A stretch of 64,000 nt of DNA from positions 13,903,501 through 13,967,500 of the forward strand of contig JAWUZG010000029.1 in assembly GCA_036785705.1 (NCBI GenBank), written 5' to 3'. The DNA is from Acanthornis magna (taxonomy: Eukaryota > Chordata > Aves > Passeriformes > Acanthizidae). The position numbers and the translations under genes were made by a program. Position 1 is the first letter of the stretch, and every line of letters begins with the position of its first letter. The notes under the pieces were generated by a model that was not told the DNA's origin, ran no database searches, and worked only from the letters and a program-made list of their open reading frames with translations. Of this stretch, positions 1 to 14,644 are shown in pieces.

Positions 1-514
1 GGGTGTGGTGAAATTCAAAGTTTTTTCTTGAACATCCCAGCTAAAAAGTCTTTTTGTTGTTCTGAGCAGCCTTTGAGATTAGCCTTGGGTATCAGAGTCT
101 GAATCAGAGAATTTGCTACAGAATGCCTGTTTGCTTCCTTTTCCCCACAGTTAATGTCAATTAACTTCCATCCCAGGAGATCCTTGCCCATGGAATTGCT
201 GGGTTGCAATCTTGTAGTCATGAACTGCAGCTATTCTAACCTAATCCAGAGTTCGGGGAAATAGTAGGACTTTCAGCTTTCCATGTTCTCTGAGAGTTAT
301 TGGATTTTGTTGTTGTTTAATCCCCAGAGCAGCACTTTAGGTTAAGGTTCCGTTGCACATGATGGGTGGTCTGTTCTCCTTGACCATTTTAAATGGTTGT
401 GCAGTCACTGGGGTTTCCATTCCTGTAGCAAATACCTTCCTTTGCAGCTTGCTTCAGCAGGGGGATGGAAAAATTCACCTTAATGAGGAATCCGAATGAA
501 AACAATCAAACACA

Positions 515-560
515 ATAAATTATTTATGTATTTATATATTTTTATATATATATAAAGTAT
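515..560. repeat. AT-rich low-complexity tract
   Basis: The sequence is almost pure A and T with tatata runs, and is a typical intronic simple repeat. No function is inferred. Confidence 0.8.
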
Positions 561-3500
561 ACACACCTATATATACCTTCAGAAAATACACGTATATGAT
601 ATGTATCTGTAACACTGTTCATTAGTCTCTCTGTTTTCTGAGTCACCCAAGTCATAGTTCATATTACCCTATTTTTCACTTCATTTCTGGAAGTTTCAAT
701 TAGATTGTAGGATTCATTATGTTGGTAATAAGCATGATATTATATCAGACAGTCTTCTCTCAAAAGGCTCATATTCTAGAAGTCAGCTTATAAATGGATA
801 AAATAGGGAGAGAGTAACAGTGGAGCACGAATGAAGAGGTCTGGAGATAAAAGCACACCACAGTACATAACCTGCTTGTGACATCTCTGCCTGGGGTTCT
901 GGTCCCAGACATCTTACTGACAGTCATGGTTGTACCAGACAGTGATGAGAATAAGGAAGACAACCCAGCCCTTGTTTAGCTGCTGACACTGAGTACTGAT
1001 TTTTTTCAAGCGGTAGGAAGGGGAAGCAATTTGTTTATGTTTTCATGTGGGTTAATCTAGAAAGAATAAGAGGAAGGAGGGAGGAGGAAGATGGACTGAA
1101 ATCAGCTGACCCTGCCACTTGGAGTCCTTATGGACTGTGACTGTGTTGAAGAGAAAGCAAAGATGGCCATTCTAAAATCCTCCTGCATTGCTGCTTTGCT
1201 AAGTAGCAGGTGTGATCCCTCTTTGTAGGGTGGTGTGTCTGTGTGTGGAAGAAGTGCCTTAAAGAACCTGTTTCGTTTCTTTTGACAATTCTATATGCTT
1301 GCAAACAGAGAAGCAGGGAATGCAAATTATTTTTGTAATTTAAGTCATTGCACCTATGGTGTAAATATTTTTGCAACAAAAAGATTAAATGTTCTTTGTA
1401 AGAGAAAAACCACGTTAAAGTCAAGTCACTTTGACCTTCTGTCTTGCCCTAGTGAACTTTTAAAAGTAAAAGGTAAAAATGTGTTATCTAGAACATGTAA
1501 AAATGGTAGTTGTGTAGTTTGTGATGAAAGGTGATGTGAATTGTTGTTAATGCAGTATCTGTTTAAATTGTTCCAGAATAAAATACACAAATGGGCACTG
1601 AGACCAGTAATGAAAATTCTATTTTACTGAAACTGTTACATCACAGTATCTCAAATCATTCTTTTTTGGCAGGAGAATTACAGATGATAAAAATTAATTG
1701 TTTGTGTTCCTGGTTATTCTCAGTAATTTCTGTAATGTAAAATAATTTGTTCAATTTTCCCCATTCAAGTGTAAAACTAGGAACAAAGTAAAATGTAAAT
1801 AGGTTATTAGGAAGTTACGTTAAAAACTGAAAATAAGACTGATGCTATCATGTTTATAAAACTAGCATAACGTAAAAACTCACTTGTTGAAACTGGACAA
1901 ATGAGCCAGAGTCTCAAATTTATATTCTTTTAATTATTTATGAAAACTGAGTGCCAAGAGAGAAAAGAAATACATGAATGCTTTGAAAGATTACCATGGG
2001 AGCATGAACATTGTGCATGAGTTGAAAGATGACTGCATGAGCTTCCAGTTGAGTAGAAACCAACATTAATCAATTTGAGATAAGCCTAAAAAGTCAGGCG
2101 TCTGTATTCTTGCTGCTCATGGAACTGCTTGTCTGCCTCCACATCCAGGGTTTGGTCTTACCTAGTGTATGCTGACCAAACCTTGTGCTAAGTATAACAC
2201 TACCAATTTAGTTGTTTTATAATTTTCTTATTTATGTTGTGCTTGGTAAATATTTATTAGTTGAATTGATCTCCACAGGATGTCTGTAAAGAGGTAGTAG
2301 TATTATTCTTCTGTACCTGTGAAACTGTGTACAAAGGAATTGAGGCTAAACTTGTTGAAACTATGGTATTCAGTGTTAAGAATCAGCTTCAAACATTGCT
2401 AAGTTTCTTGGAGCATGTAACATTCAATACATAGCTCCAAAGGAATTTTCATGCTCAAGAGCAGCTTCAAATTTTAAGATGTGTCTGCTGGTGCACTCGT
2501 CTTCAGTCCACATAAGAATTATTTTATACTTCTCTTAGTACAAGAGTCCTGTATATGTACCTGACTAACATGTCATGCCTCAAGGCTTGAGATGTGCTAT
2601 CCTAATAGTTGAAAACCTGGCATCACTTTATTCCTTGTAAGCATAGCTCACTCCTAATTTCTGCTTGTCCCTCCTGCTCCTGTTCTTTTGTGGGGTGTAT
2701 AATTGTATGGAAAGATCTGCTTAGCATCTCAGTCCTCAGAGACAGCACACTCACTTGTTGGGTGGAAACTTCTGTTCATGAGCAATGTCTCTGGCATGTA
2801 GGAGGAATGTTTTAATGGAACAAGCACAGTACAGGTGGGATCTCTTGGGAAGTTCTCTAACCATGTCTGCCAAGTTTCTAACATAGGCAGATAAAGTAAG
2901 GAATACAAGGTACTGTAAAGGTTTTTTAAGATAATTGTGCTGTTTTGTTCAGTTTATGCTGCTGTTTCAGCTTGAATGACTTTCTGGGTGCCTCAGGGAC
3001 GATGACTTTTGGCATTGGAGGAAGTGGGGTGGACAAGTCAGTTCAGAATGAATGTCAGTCACTGGGGCTGAACATGACAGAATTCATCTGTCAGTTTCCT
3101 TAAAGTGGGCTTTCTAGTGAATGCTTTTCTACTCTGCTTAGTCACTTGAATTGTTTTCTAAGCTGGTTAAAAACAACAGGAAGGCTTTGCCAGTCCAGAT
3201 TCTGAAAAAAAAAAAGGGTTCATTCGGGTTTAGTATTGTATCTGATGATTTAAAAGCACATTTTATTTTTGAAACTTATTTCAAAAACTCTGGTGGCTTG
3301 TGTTGGACCAACTGAATAGGTTTGCTGATACTTATTGTCTGCCTGGGTGTCTTTGTCAAAGGCAGTTCAACTAAAGTCAAAGGCATTTTAGGCTAAGTTA
3401 CTGAATCACAAACTGCAGTGGCCCACAAGAGTGGTACGGGTTCCTTTTGCTGTTCCTCTGTGTCTCCTGTTTCCGTATGTGCAGGTAATAGCCACCATCA

Positions 3501-5638
3501 GACAAATGTGTTGAGCAACCCAACAAGGTAATCTCCCAGTGAACTTTTGTTTGTGAGGTTTCTTTGGTAGACAAGCTGTGTGTTTGCAAAAGTTTATGAT
3601 AACAGAGGTTTTGGAGAATGGGGAGTTACTTGTTTGCAGATGCTGTGGTTGTTCTCTCAGGAAATGGGCATAAGGCAGCTGAAATTCTGTTGATGATGAC
3701 TTTTATCTAAGCTAGCATCTCTGCAGCTCTTCATGGTCTTCCCCAAAGTTTTATTGCCAGAGGTGTGGCAATTAGCAGCATGTTAATTGTTAATCTGTTT
3801 CTTAACTTGCATAGAAAAGCCAGTAAGTGGTACTAACAGTACAAGTTACTTGAATTAGCATAATTTTATCTAAGTTAGTCTAATTATATCCATCCTGTAG
3901 GATCTACCAGTGTAACTACCTGAAAGTATGTGCCTTGTTTTAAAAAAAAAATCTTGTCTAATGTTGATCAAAGTGTTTTTTACTGGAGCAACTGCTGCTG
4001 CTTTTTTGCTCTCAAATGTTTTCCTAACTTAAGCAGGCAAGCTGAAGGCATCTATACTAAGTGACTCTCAATCACCCAATGATGAAAGAACACCTTTGTG
4101 CTTTATACAGATACTGAAGAATAGTTTTTTGCTTGTTTTATGGGAGATTTTTATTCAGGTTTGTTGGTTGAAGTCCACAGATCAGTTTTTCAAATATGGA
4201 AATAACAACATCTAGAATGTTAGAATCTGTTAATATATCAAGGTTTTTATGCACAGTCTATCAAATAGCTTTAGATGGCTCAGTAATTTAAAATGTGAAG
4301 GGAATTTTCAAAACTTCTCGATCTCCAGCCAATTTTCCAAACATTTGGTTCCTGTTTTACAGAAGCAGACTTATGAAAAGTGCATATGAAAAGATGCTAT
4401 TCTAGACTATTTCAGTAATCTTATGATAGCTGGAAAGATAAAGAGACTCCTTCATGAGCTCCTGAGTTTGAAATCGCTCTATACAGGAGGGCATTATCAG
4501 AGTCGTTGTCTTAAAAGTCAGCCTTGCCATCTTAGAGGTGGTGGTAATTCAGATCATGGAACACTGGAAATTTCCTTCCCTGGCCCCCAGCAGATACCAC
4601 TTTAAAAGTAAGTAATAAGGCCTGACCCAAGGATAAATTAGTAAATTTTGCAAAGACTGAGAACTACAAAAGATTCAGGAAAAATCCCAGTTACAGAGAC
4701 TAACAGACAGCAGAATGTATGTTCAGAGAAAGAATTAAGTATGACCTTTGCAACATCTGCCCACTAGGGCTGGGAACAGAATGTGGTTATTATTGCTAAG
4801 TACCGTGCTGAAGAAACAATTGGCTTTTGTGTCTTCGTCATTGGTAGGGTTGTTGTGATCTATTCTTTATAGCTTGTGTATGTACATTTGCTTGCTTGTT
4901 TGTTTGTTTCTGTTTGGTATCAGCATTTTCCTTAGATCCAGCCCACTTAGTGTCTTGTGATAGAGGCTGTCCGTTTCACCATGTAGCTTTTGCAGTTGTC
5001 CTTCCTTGAGTTCATTTTGTTTAAGTATTGCTCTACTCCCCTCAGCCTATACTTAGACTTTCAGCAGCTGTACTTTTTAAGCTGCCTGGGCTAATTTTCT
5101 TCCTTGTCGTCTCTAACTCATTTGTATCATGAGTCAGCCCCTGGATTGTGCTGCCATGGTGTTTGTATGGCCCCACAGTGAGGCAGACCAGGGAGCTTGC
5201 TCAGTGAAGCTATTATTCATCTTGGCCATTTTATTTTATTCTCAGTTTAGCCCCTCCCTGTTGTGGCTTAGTGCTGTGCTGTAGCAGTGCTGGAATGAGA
5301 GAGGTCAGTAGGAGTGAGTGGGAGTTGCCAGTTAACCTATTATACGAAAAGCTGAGTAAGTACTTGAACTTATCCTGGCCATTTATCGTACGCAGAACTG
5401 AAGCTGCTGTCTGTTCCTAATTTACAGCTGATTGTTTATTAACCTACAAAGCCAGAAGGGTTACAGTAGTTTTCTTTTTTCTTTCAATCCAGAATGGTCA
5501 CATCTTTTGCTTCAGTCTCTGATAGATAAGAAATTAAGCTTTTGAATTAGCTGAGGGAAAGGTGTACCTTTCTGTTGTCGTTCAGAAAAAAAATTGTAAT
5601 CCCCATTATCTTACTCTTCAGTAAGCTAGTTACTGCAT

Positions 5639-5744
5639 GGTATATTCTCACCAGCTTCCTGAAGTGGAACTGAGTCTTCTAGGGCTCTCTGTGAGTCTGT
5701 CCAACTAGAAGTCTTGAAGGATAAGAATAAATAAAGGTTAGGAA
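5639..5744 (+). repeat. dispersed direct repeat, copy 1
   Basis: This segment starts ggtatattctcaccagc and ends ataaataaaggttaggaa. It recurs in the same orientation 997 bp downstream with a few substitutions and small gaps. Sequence on either side of the two copies does not match. It may be a local duplication or two fragments of an unrecognised interspersed repeat. Confidence 0.85.
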
Positions 5745-6635
5745 CAAAAAGTGAAACAAAATTTTTGAGTTTTTGTTACACGTAAGTGTCTGTACCAGTT
5801 TTGAAATACCCTTTTTTCACATGCAAATTTTTTGTTGTGAAATTTTTGTCAGAAGACCTACAACAGCAGAAAAAAAAATTAATTTGAGTACTAAAGGCCT
5901 GCTACCAAATACAAACTGAGCAATTTTTTTTTACTTTTAGGCCAGCACTTGTGTACTTTATTTAACAGTTAGGCATGCTTTGAATAAACAGTTCTCTGTT
6001 TCAAAACAGAAATACAAGTCCAAAATCATTTTCAGCATCTTTCTTTTCCCATATAGTGATGTCCCATTTTTTTGTCATCCCATGATGTACAGATTTGTAG
6101 ATACTACTGGGGAGAGAGCATCAAGGCACTAGAGCAAGTGAGCATTCCAAAGTTGTGATATATTGGAAGGATTTCAAGTGTTTCAGTCTGAAGAGGGGAA
6201 GAACTCAACCACAGAAATTAACTCCTGGGTGAAAAAATTGATTTCACAAAAGGCTGGGTAATTCCCTTGCTTGCATACAGTACCCTTTCTGATGTTGAGT
6301 TTTTCTCAGTGCTGAACTCAGCCTTATGACTAGAATAAACTTTCTTCCAAAAAAAGACTCCTAGGGCCTTGCAAAATGTTACAAATCCTTAAATTTAACT
6401 CGTGAAAGTGTCATCTCTGTTAGCAGTCTGCAGGAAGTGAGGGGTTTATTTTCTTTGCCTCCATTTCCAGACTCATTGAACTTCAGTTTAAAAAACAAAC
6501 ACAAAGACACACACACACAAAAGAAGGGAAACCTATCAAAACTTCAAAATCAACCCCCTGCCAATTCCACTGTAAAACTCAGAGGGGCTTCAGCTGCTGT
6601 GATTTGCATCCATATCAAGTCTGTCTCTTATGTTT

Positions 6636-6736
6636 GGTATATTCTCACCAGCCTCTGGTGTGGAACTGAGACTTCCAGAGCTCTCTGTGAGTCTAACTAG
6701 AAGTCTTAAAGGATAAGAATAAATAAAGGTTAGGAA
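6636..6736 (+). repeat. dispersed direct repeat, copy 2
   Basis: This is the second copy of the segment at 5639-5744. It is about five bases shorter, through loss near caccagc and near the tgtgagtct motif. The most conserved block is the last 40 bases, around aggataagaataaataaagg. Confidence 0.85.
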
Positions 6737-9700
6737 TGAATACTAACAAATAATGTAAATAAATGTCTTGTGTATATTTTTCTTGCTTTCCTTGAGAGAA
6801 TTTTTTCTTCTGGGTCTCAGCTGAAAAAAGCTCAGTTGGATTCAAGTCCAAAGACAGGGTAATGTAATTTCCCAGTTGATGAGGCTCTAGCTTTTAGCTA
6901 TGTGCTGAGCACTTAAAGATGTTAAATATGCAGTGGGGTTAAAGCCCCCTAGAATTGTTTATACTGTTCTTGCTATTAGAAATGCAGTAGCTGAACTTGT
7001 CCGTATTTGGTCAAAGGATAGGATTGTGTGTTCCGTGGGGAGCATTGAATGTGCACTATTCAGTTGAAGGAATTAACAGTAGAGAGAGATCTAAGAAATT
7101 TGTAATCACAAGCTTGGTCTGAGAAGGTAAGCAACAACAGCAACAAAACAGTCTATATATGTGTTCTGTCATACATCAGTTTTGGGTATGGAGGCAGCAT
7201 TGTCTGAAGTGAGAATTTAATAAAGCTCTGCCGTTGCTTTTGTGGAGGAGAGTCAAGCCTTGCAAAAGCGTGAGAGATTCTGTAAGGGCATCTTGCATGT
7301 GTGTGACTGTTATGTATCTTGTTAGCACAGTAAAATACTTTCTCCTGAATTGGGAAACAGCAGGTGGAATTATGTCATTTTTTGATTGTCTCTGCAGAAA
7401 CAGTGACTTGGTAAACAGAATTGTTAAAGATACCTATGGGGAGATCAGAAAGAGAAGGGAAAAACTGAACAGTATTTTTCCCCCCTCAGGCAATGTGGAC
7501 TTCTGACTTCTATACAATATGAAGTTATTTCATACTTTGTTTTGGTATTCATATGTGATCATGGAGTTGAGGAGGAGAAAGATGAGTGAAATAGAAGTGA
7601 AATGTCATTTTACAGATAACTTTGAAAATGTGTCACCTACCAAAAATTCCACATAACTTTTTTTTTTAACAAGGCAATGAGGTAATAAAACAATTTTCTG
7701 TGAGTGTTTATTTAAAAGAAGAGTGGTTTGTAGAAGTGAACTAGTTATTGAAACTAGGGAAACTAGGGAAAAGATGAAACTAGGGAAAGTTCTCTGAGTC
7801 TGGTCTATGTTCAATGGATTTTAAATAGTCTGTCCCTCATCTTTCTCTTTTTGAAGTAAAAAATTGTTACTCCTTTAGAGGATTTTCTCTTACTGCTCAG
7901 GATGATTTACTATATGATGTTTAAGTGCTGGAAGTATCTGTCATGTAGCCCATGCAATTTCCTAATTTTCTAAGGATACTTCAAGGCAGACTAAAGATGA
8001 CAACATCTACTTACTTAGCAAAGGCAACTGCATCTCCTTTTAATCTTTTTCTTTGTAGTGTACGGGACTGAACTAGGAATACTTGAAATCAAACATTTTT
8101 CTGTATTTTTATGTTCATGGCCTATATGTGTCAATTTGTAATGTTTCTGTAGTTTATTCCCTAGGGAAAAAAATAGCCTGGTGAAGGATGGGAATGCAAA
8201 GTACTTTTTTCCCTGCTTTAACATAGGTGTTTGTGTGTTTATGTAACTGAGTAATAATACAGGACTTGTATAAGCTTACTTCTCCATTTACTTTTCTAGA
8301 ATATGTATTGCATATTGACTCTGATTGTTTTGGTTCTGTGAGACTTTCTTAAATGTCAGAGTATTTGTGGAGAAACAAATGAGGTTATGACCTGAGCATC
8401 TGGGTAGCTGTTTGTACCACTTACTTTAACATGGTGCTGCTAGGCCAGATTACTTCTTTCAAGGTTTCTCTCCATAAAATTCTGCTCTGATCAGGGTATT
8501 CTATACCCTTTGAGGAGCTATACAAGTTTGTGTGGCAGAAGAGTGTGTTCTGGGTGCATCTTTTCCTCTTTGTTTTTTTTTAGCTGGTCAGATGCTCATG
8601 AACTTTATGGAAGGGTTTGTTCCCTCTACTCTCTAGAAGGAGAAGAAATAGGTGGTTATAATTTCTTCTTTGTCTTCTGGCTGCCACTGGCAATTGTGGC
8701 AGGTGGTGTTGAAGATACACATGTAGAAATTTTTTCTGTACAGCATCTCTTTACAGCATCCTTGAGTTATGGCAGTCAAAATCTATTAGATGCTCCTAGA
8801 TCATATTGCAGGTATCATGTCCAGATTCTGTGATTTTACACTAATGAGTCACAAAGGTATGTGAGAGAGCTTGTTCTGCATAGCAGTGTTGAGATCTATC
8901 AAGTTGTCATCAAATTTGTCGTAGTAGTGCCTCCCTCATGCTTCCAAACTGCATATGTATACAAACACAGCAGTCATAATTTCCTTCACTATAATTAGGA
9001 GATCAGGGACTGTAAACCATGAAGTGTCTTTGTAGAGTGCAGCCACCAAGAATTTGATTTATCAAAAATTCCTAGCTTTTTTTTCTTGTTGACCACTCAG
9101 CCTCTTAAATGCTTTTTTGTTATTGTTTTTATTTGTTCTGTAGTTAGTAAAATATGTGTCTTCTCTGTGTGAGGCCTTCATTTCAGCTGCACTCTGCCAG
9201 TTAGGGAGGACATTCTGCCATCTATCTGGTTGTCCTCACTCTGAAAGAGACACTTGTTCCCAAGTACTCATTTACTATAAGAGATGATGTTTTCCCTCTC
9301 ATGAAGGAAATATTCAACTGGACTGATTCTCTCCGTGTGGTTAATATGTTTTGTCATATTACCTTCCTGATGCAATTATTGAAGATACTTGGAGGATTCT
9401 GCCAAGCTTCACTTCATGCTTGGAGTTCTAGGCTTGTAGGGTAGCCTGGACTTAATGACCTTGTTCTTCGATTTGATAGCAAACTTGAGTTAATTTCTTT
9501 TTAAAAGGGGCTTTCTTGGTAACCTGAGTTCTTGCAGGAAAGCAAAATCCAGACAATGCTTTCAAATTGTTTTCTTGCTTAGAGTTGTCTAAGTTTCTAC
9601 CCAAGATCTTAATGAAATTTGCAACCATATACCAGCATGAAACCAGCAGGCTACCTGTTAGTACTCTTCCCTGGTCCTTTTGCTGGGCATCTTTGGCTGT

Positions 9701-10382
9701 CATGGTGCGAACAGTTTAATCATGAGTGGTCTGAAAACAAGGTCAGTGAAGTTCAGATTCTGTTCCAATACAGATTATCCTCACTGTGTCTTTTCTTTCA
9801 TTGTTGAAGTTCTTATAACCTTAAGTCCAAGGAAGTAGTACCTCACACTTCTTAGCTCCATGTGAGAATGCTGAAAAAGACCAAAAAAAAACCCCCAAAC
9901 TTCAGGGCTGATTACTCAAGGCACATATGTTAAGGTGAAAATTTCATCCTGAGGAATTCCATTTAGTAACTAATAGCTCTTGCTCTGGTAAATAATTTGT
10001 AATTCTGTGCTTTATTTTAGAACATTTTTATTATCATAGTGCAGGTCTCGGAATTCAATGCAAAGAGCTTCTAGGGGGGATTGCTACATGAAACATGTTT
10101 CCAGTTAGACACAAAAATAAAAATTCTGAAACCATTAAATGTATCAAATTGTAAATTGCTTGGAATTGTTCATTTTTGGGGAAAAAGGTCAAATTTTTTT
10201 CTTATGGTGAAGTCAGAGTTCAAGGTCTTGTGATTCTACACATGTACAATCCTACATAAAAATTCAGGATTTTTTAAAGTTGTATTAAATGTTTGAAAGT
10301 AGGTATGGTGAAATATGCTTATGTCAGTTTTAAAACCTTGATGTATGTTACATCCTCTTTAACTGTATTTACATTTATTTAG

Positions 10383-10462
10383 GTTCCTCTAAAGAAGGAG
10401 GAGCTGGAGCTGTGGATGAGGATGATTTTATTAAGGCATTTACAGATGTTCCTACTGTACAG
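10383..10462 (+). CDS. CLASP2: CLASP2 window exon 1 (start of TOG2)
   Basis: 80-nt exon with acceptor tttattta-g and donor gtaaga; it enters with two bases of a glycine codon and leaves in phase 0. It encodes SSKEGGAGAVDEDDFIKAF followed by TDVPTVQ, residues 1-26 of the spliced reading used here. In the CLASP family this segment ends the acidic/Gly-rich linker after TOG1 and begins TOG2, the arched HEAT-repeat domain. The T in FTDVP separates it from the CLASP1 form, which has E at that place (FEDVP). The upstream exon is outside the window. Confidence 0.96.
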
Positions 10463-13400
10463 GTAAGATGCTCTCTATATTCATGTTTGTTTTCAGAAAT
10501 ATGTTACTTGCAATAATGTGTTAGCCTATTTTGTTCTGGGCAAACGCCATTACTTTTCCTTCTTTCTGACCTTAGAGTCTCCATGGAAAGCTCTTTATTC
10601 TTCCAGTTACCAAAAAAAGTGCCATGTTTTCTTTACTGTCACGCTGATTATTAACCACATTGTATTTTGGCTAAATTGCCTTATTGCTTTTCTTAAACTT
10701 TTCCAGGGAACTAGTGAAAATAATTGTGTGTTTTAATAAGACAAAGATTAGCATAACGTTTGGAAAATTTAGGGCTGCAATTTCAAGGGGTAATGAAGTA
10801 ATAATAATACAGGCGAATAATTTAAAAAGCAAGGATTGTATTTTCAAATGTGCCTAAATTGTAATGATGTATGTCTGGTATACATGTCCTCATTCTAGGC
10901 ATATTTAAAAAAATTAAATATAGTGCCCTATTTTCATACTAATGAACTTGTTGGATTCTGAGTTCTTAATTAACAAATCAGGTTTTAATTTCTGTTCTTT
11001 AAGTGTGGGAATTACATGTATTTGGTACTTTCACATAGTTGAGTCATTTAATGTGTGCGTAGCTTACGATGCCTATTTTGAATAAGTTTCTCTTGAGCAT
11101 CTGAGGTGTGGAACGCAAGCAAAAACTCAGTAAAGCCATAGTTCCGAAATGGCAGAAGGATTTTGTAAGACTCGCTTTTCTTGATATGTATTTTTGTCCT
11201 ATTTTTATTTCCCAAGCATAGTTATTTGTTAGATCTGCTTCTGCAGGCAGCAATACTGTCTGCTTTCATGAAGGAGCACTCAATCTCCATGATCCCTGTC
11301 ACATCAAGGAAGTCTTTGTTTTACACTATAAGAGCTTTATGTTTCTTTGCCTCTTCAGACTGTGTTAAGAATTCTTTGGAGGACCAAAACATGCAGCTCT
11401 TAATATTGTTTATCCCTGTTATGTTGAACAGAGCCATATTCCAGGGAACAGAAAATGTGATGCTTGTAGTTCAGTGCCTTAGTATTTTCAGTCCCAAGCA
11501 GAGTTTTCTAATTAGTCAGGCTGGTTGGTAACACTGCAAGAAAAAAAGGGGGTGACCACATGACATGGACCAACACATGTTGTTTCCTGTCTGACTGCTG
11601 AATGGCCTAGGAAGGTAGATCAAGTGCTAAATTGCAAGAGATAAGAGGAGAAAGACATTTGTCTTTACTAATCTCCTTGAGTTGAGGTGAGGAGGCAGGA
11701 GAGAAATGTGTAACTGACTCCAAAATTATGTATTTGTTTCATGGATGAGCATGTAAGAAGAAAAAGTGATATTTTTTTTTATTTAGCATCCTTAGGAATA
11801 ATGACTTCCTGTCTTTCATGCTTCTGGTTGTGAACAATCTCTGATCTTTGAAGAAAAAAAAACCAAAAAAACAACACAGATTCCACATTCTGAGACCATG
11901 TTAATTACTAAGGAAATGGGAAATTTCTCTGTTACGCTTTTGAAGAAAGAAAGTCTGTGACCTAATAGTTTGCCAAATTATCCTAAAAGGAAAGGATAGC
12001 ATGAGGAGAGAGAGTTGTTTGTACATTATTGGGCCCATTCCTGTATCTTCTGAAGTTTTCATTAACATTTATGGATTTGAGTAGTGGCTTCATTGAAAAT
12101 AAGAATGGAAACTATATGGAAAACCAGATCCAATTCTTGATCAAGTTTAAGTGCATCTGAATTAATCACATAAATTGAGGTTGCTTGCATTGAAGCCTCC
12201 AATAGTAGATCTGACTTTCCAGTAAGCTGTTTGTGTGACTGTTCATCTTTCTTTAGGAATGTCATATTGTTTACTTGTACCTAGTTTTTAATCCCCACAT
12301 TGAAAATACTTTCCATCTGTGTAGTTATTATTTTTATTTGTGTTTGAGTTGTTAATTTTTCTGTCTTTGATGTTGCACTTACCTTTAATGATGTGTGTGT
12401 ATGTTGCCCTCTAATGGATGGCAGCAGTTTGTGAAGAAGGTGGGTGATTTTTAGATGTAGTCTGAGGGATCTGTGTGCCAAAAAGAGAAGTACTGTAGTG
12501 ACAGGGTTGTGCCTTCATATACAAGATTACAATCATACAGTTTTTACAACTCCAGCCTTTGCTGAAACTGAAGAAAATTCTGTGTTCAGGTTATTAGGAG
12601 TAACTTCCATTAATGGCTAAAATCTGTTTGAAAACAAGTTCAGTTCTTTTTATAGAAGTCTGATGTGGGAACTTGTGAGCAAAAAATGCATTATGTCATT
12701 GGCTGAACACATAATTTCATCTTGGCCTCCTGAAAGTATAATTAATCTAGTCAGGGATAAAAGAAATTATTAAAATATTGCCTTTTATTCCTGTGAAATT
12801 AAAGTAGGTATGGACAGCCTTGAAAATACAGGATTTTTCAGTGGAATTATGGTTTTCATTTCTTGACAAAATAAAATGATACCATTATTAAATTCTTTAT
12901 TGCAATGCCAATTTGAATATGCCTCAGTTCAGTTCTATTTGTGCCAGGTAATTAAAGAAAAAATTAAATTCTTTGCCCAGAAATGCTAATAGGGTGGACA
13001 TAAACCCATTGTACAGGTTGTTTCTATGTTTGTCTATTGCTCAGCATGTTTTAGTCTTGCAGCAGTAGCTATACTGTGCAACATGGTCTCTCATGACACA
13101 GAGGCTGACAGCAAAAAAGTCCTATTTTCGGGATTTGCTCAGATACACAGCTTGCAAAAGGTTTTTGTACCTTGTCCAGGACTTCAGACTGCGTTTTGAG
13201 TATGCATTGAACTGTCCTCAGTTAGATGCCACCCAGAGGCGTCATCCTGCTTTTTCCTTCCTGTTGCACTTCACTTCTTTATGATAAGTTCACAGAGAAA
13301 TGCTGAGTTTCCAAGAAATTTTTGCGTTTCCTCTTGTAGGTTGAGCTTTCTGTATGTTAAAGCTCAGAACTGAGCAGGAGATAGGTGAAGGTGGGTTATG

Positions 13401-14592
13401 GTAAAGGGAGATCCTGAGGAGATTGAATCATGTCATGAATTCTGATGGCATTAAGTGATACCGTAATGTGAAGCTGCATCTTGAGTTAACTACTAACTAG
13501 TCCCTTACATGTTTCAAGAAAAACAAAAATTTTCTTTCATAATTGAAATTAAATGTGATTAAAAAAGCTTACTGAGACACATGCAAGAATTTTTTTAATG
13601 AGTATTTTACTTAAAGAATTAAACTACAATTGTGTAACAGCTATTAATAGGCTGCCAGCATACACAAATATATTAAATGGTGATACAAAACTCCTATTAA
13701 ATTTTGTGGGCAGTGGAGTAGGAAGTCTGTAACACTTGGACCGCCTCTTTTTGTTAAGTCATTTGCTCATTTTAAGTAAGTCATACGTGAGATGTTTAGT
13801 GACTTCCAGTGAAGAAAACAGTAATCATGAGGAATAGCTTTCTGGTTTTTATGGATGCAGTCACGTCTCCTATATAGAACTGCAAAGCTGCTTCAGCAGT
13901 GTATCCTGGAAGAGCACACACAGCTGTGCAATAATAAAAATCTCAGTTTTGTTGGTAAAGTGTGTTCAGAAATAATTTTCCACCTTACAGTGAAGCTGGT
14001 CTGGGCGTACTAATTCATCTGTTTCTGGAAAGGTTCCTACCCTGTTTATTCTGGAAACGCAACATGCAGGTGTTTTAGAGCACTGCTGTCTTTCACCTCC
14101 TCCATATTCCAGCATGAAATATACATGCCTCCATAACCATATTCTGTTAAAGCATTGGAAAAAGAGTAGATGTCAATAGAGATAAGGTTCCATATCTTCT
14201 CTAAGTAAAATTAATTTGATATGCTCAGGAAACTGGGAAACTAGACTGAGACCCTAAACCCTCATAGTAATTTGAAGATGCCTCGGAAATTAAAATTTTT
14301 TAAGGAAAATAATCATTCAGCTTAACTGCAGAACAGAAGAAAGACATTCCATTGTTTTTAGAGTAAGATCAAAGATGCATGTATACATGCCAGAACAGTG
14401 TGTGCAAGGGACCAGTATCAAAGCTCTTCAGCAATTCATGCAAAGCAAGGTGTCCTAACCACTGGTCCTTGTTTCATCCGTCTGCTCTTGCACATATAAA
14501 AATCATGTCTTGTACTTAAATAATGAGGGAGCATCAGGCCCTGCTATTTAAGTGCTACATAAATTATCATGCTGGCCTCTGCTTTCACTGTA

Positions 14593-14644
14593 GAAAGGTA
14601 TGACTTTCCTTGAAAGATACCTTGAAAGGTATGACTTTCCTTGA
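14593..14644. repeat. tandem duplication, 31-bp period
   Basis: The 21-base unit gaaaggtatgactttccttg(a) occurs at 14593-14613 and exactly again at 14624-14644. This is a local duplication with no known role. Confidence 0.9.

Larger units (their letters stand above)
1..10382 (+). other. CLASP2: intron upstream of window exon 1
   Basis: About 10.4 kb of AT-rich sequence ending in a normal acceptor (atttacatttatttag). No exon of the upstream CLASP2 linker (the acidic DDEESVDG-type segment or the segment before SKEGG) was recognised. No CpG island or alternative promoter was seen. It contains an AT-rich simple tract near 515-560 and a 100-bp segment present twice (5639 and 6636). The small open frames here have no recognisable protein content. 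Confidence 0.75.

Noticed and set aside
8510..8833. 107-codon + strand open frame
   Set aside because: Low-complexity hydrophobic and Phe-rich reading typical of T-rich intron DNA; no family resemblance.
1..10382. Alternative CLASP2 first exon or promoter
   Set aside because: Looked for CpG-rich sequence and for the short N-terminal peptides of shorter CLASP2 isoforms; none recognised.
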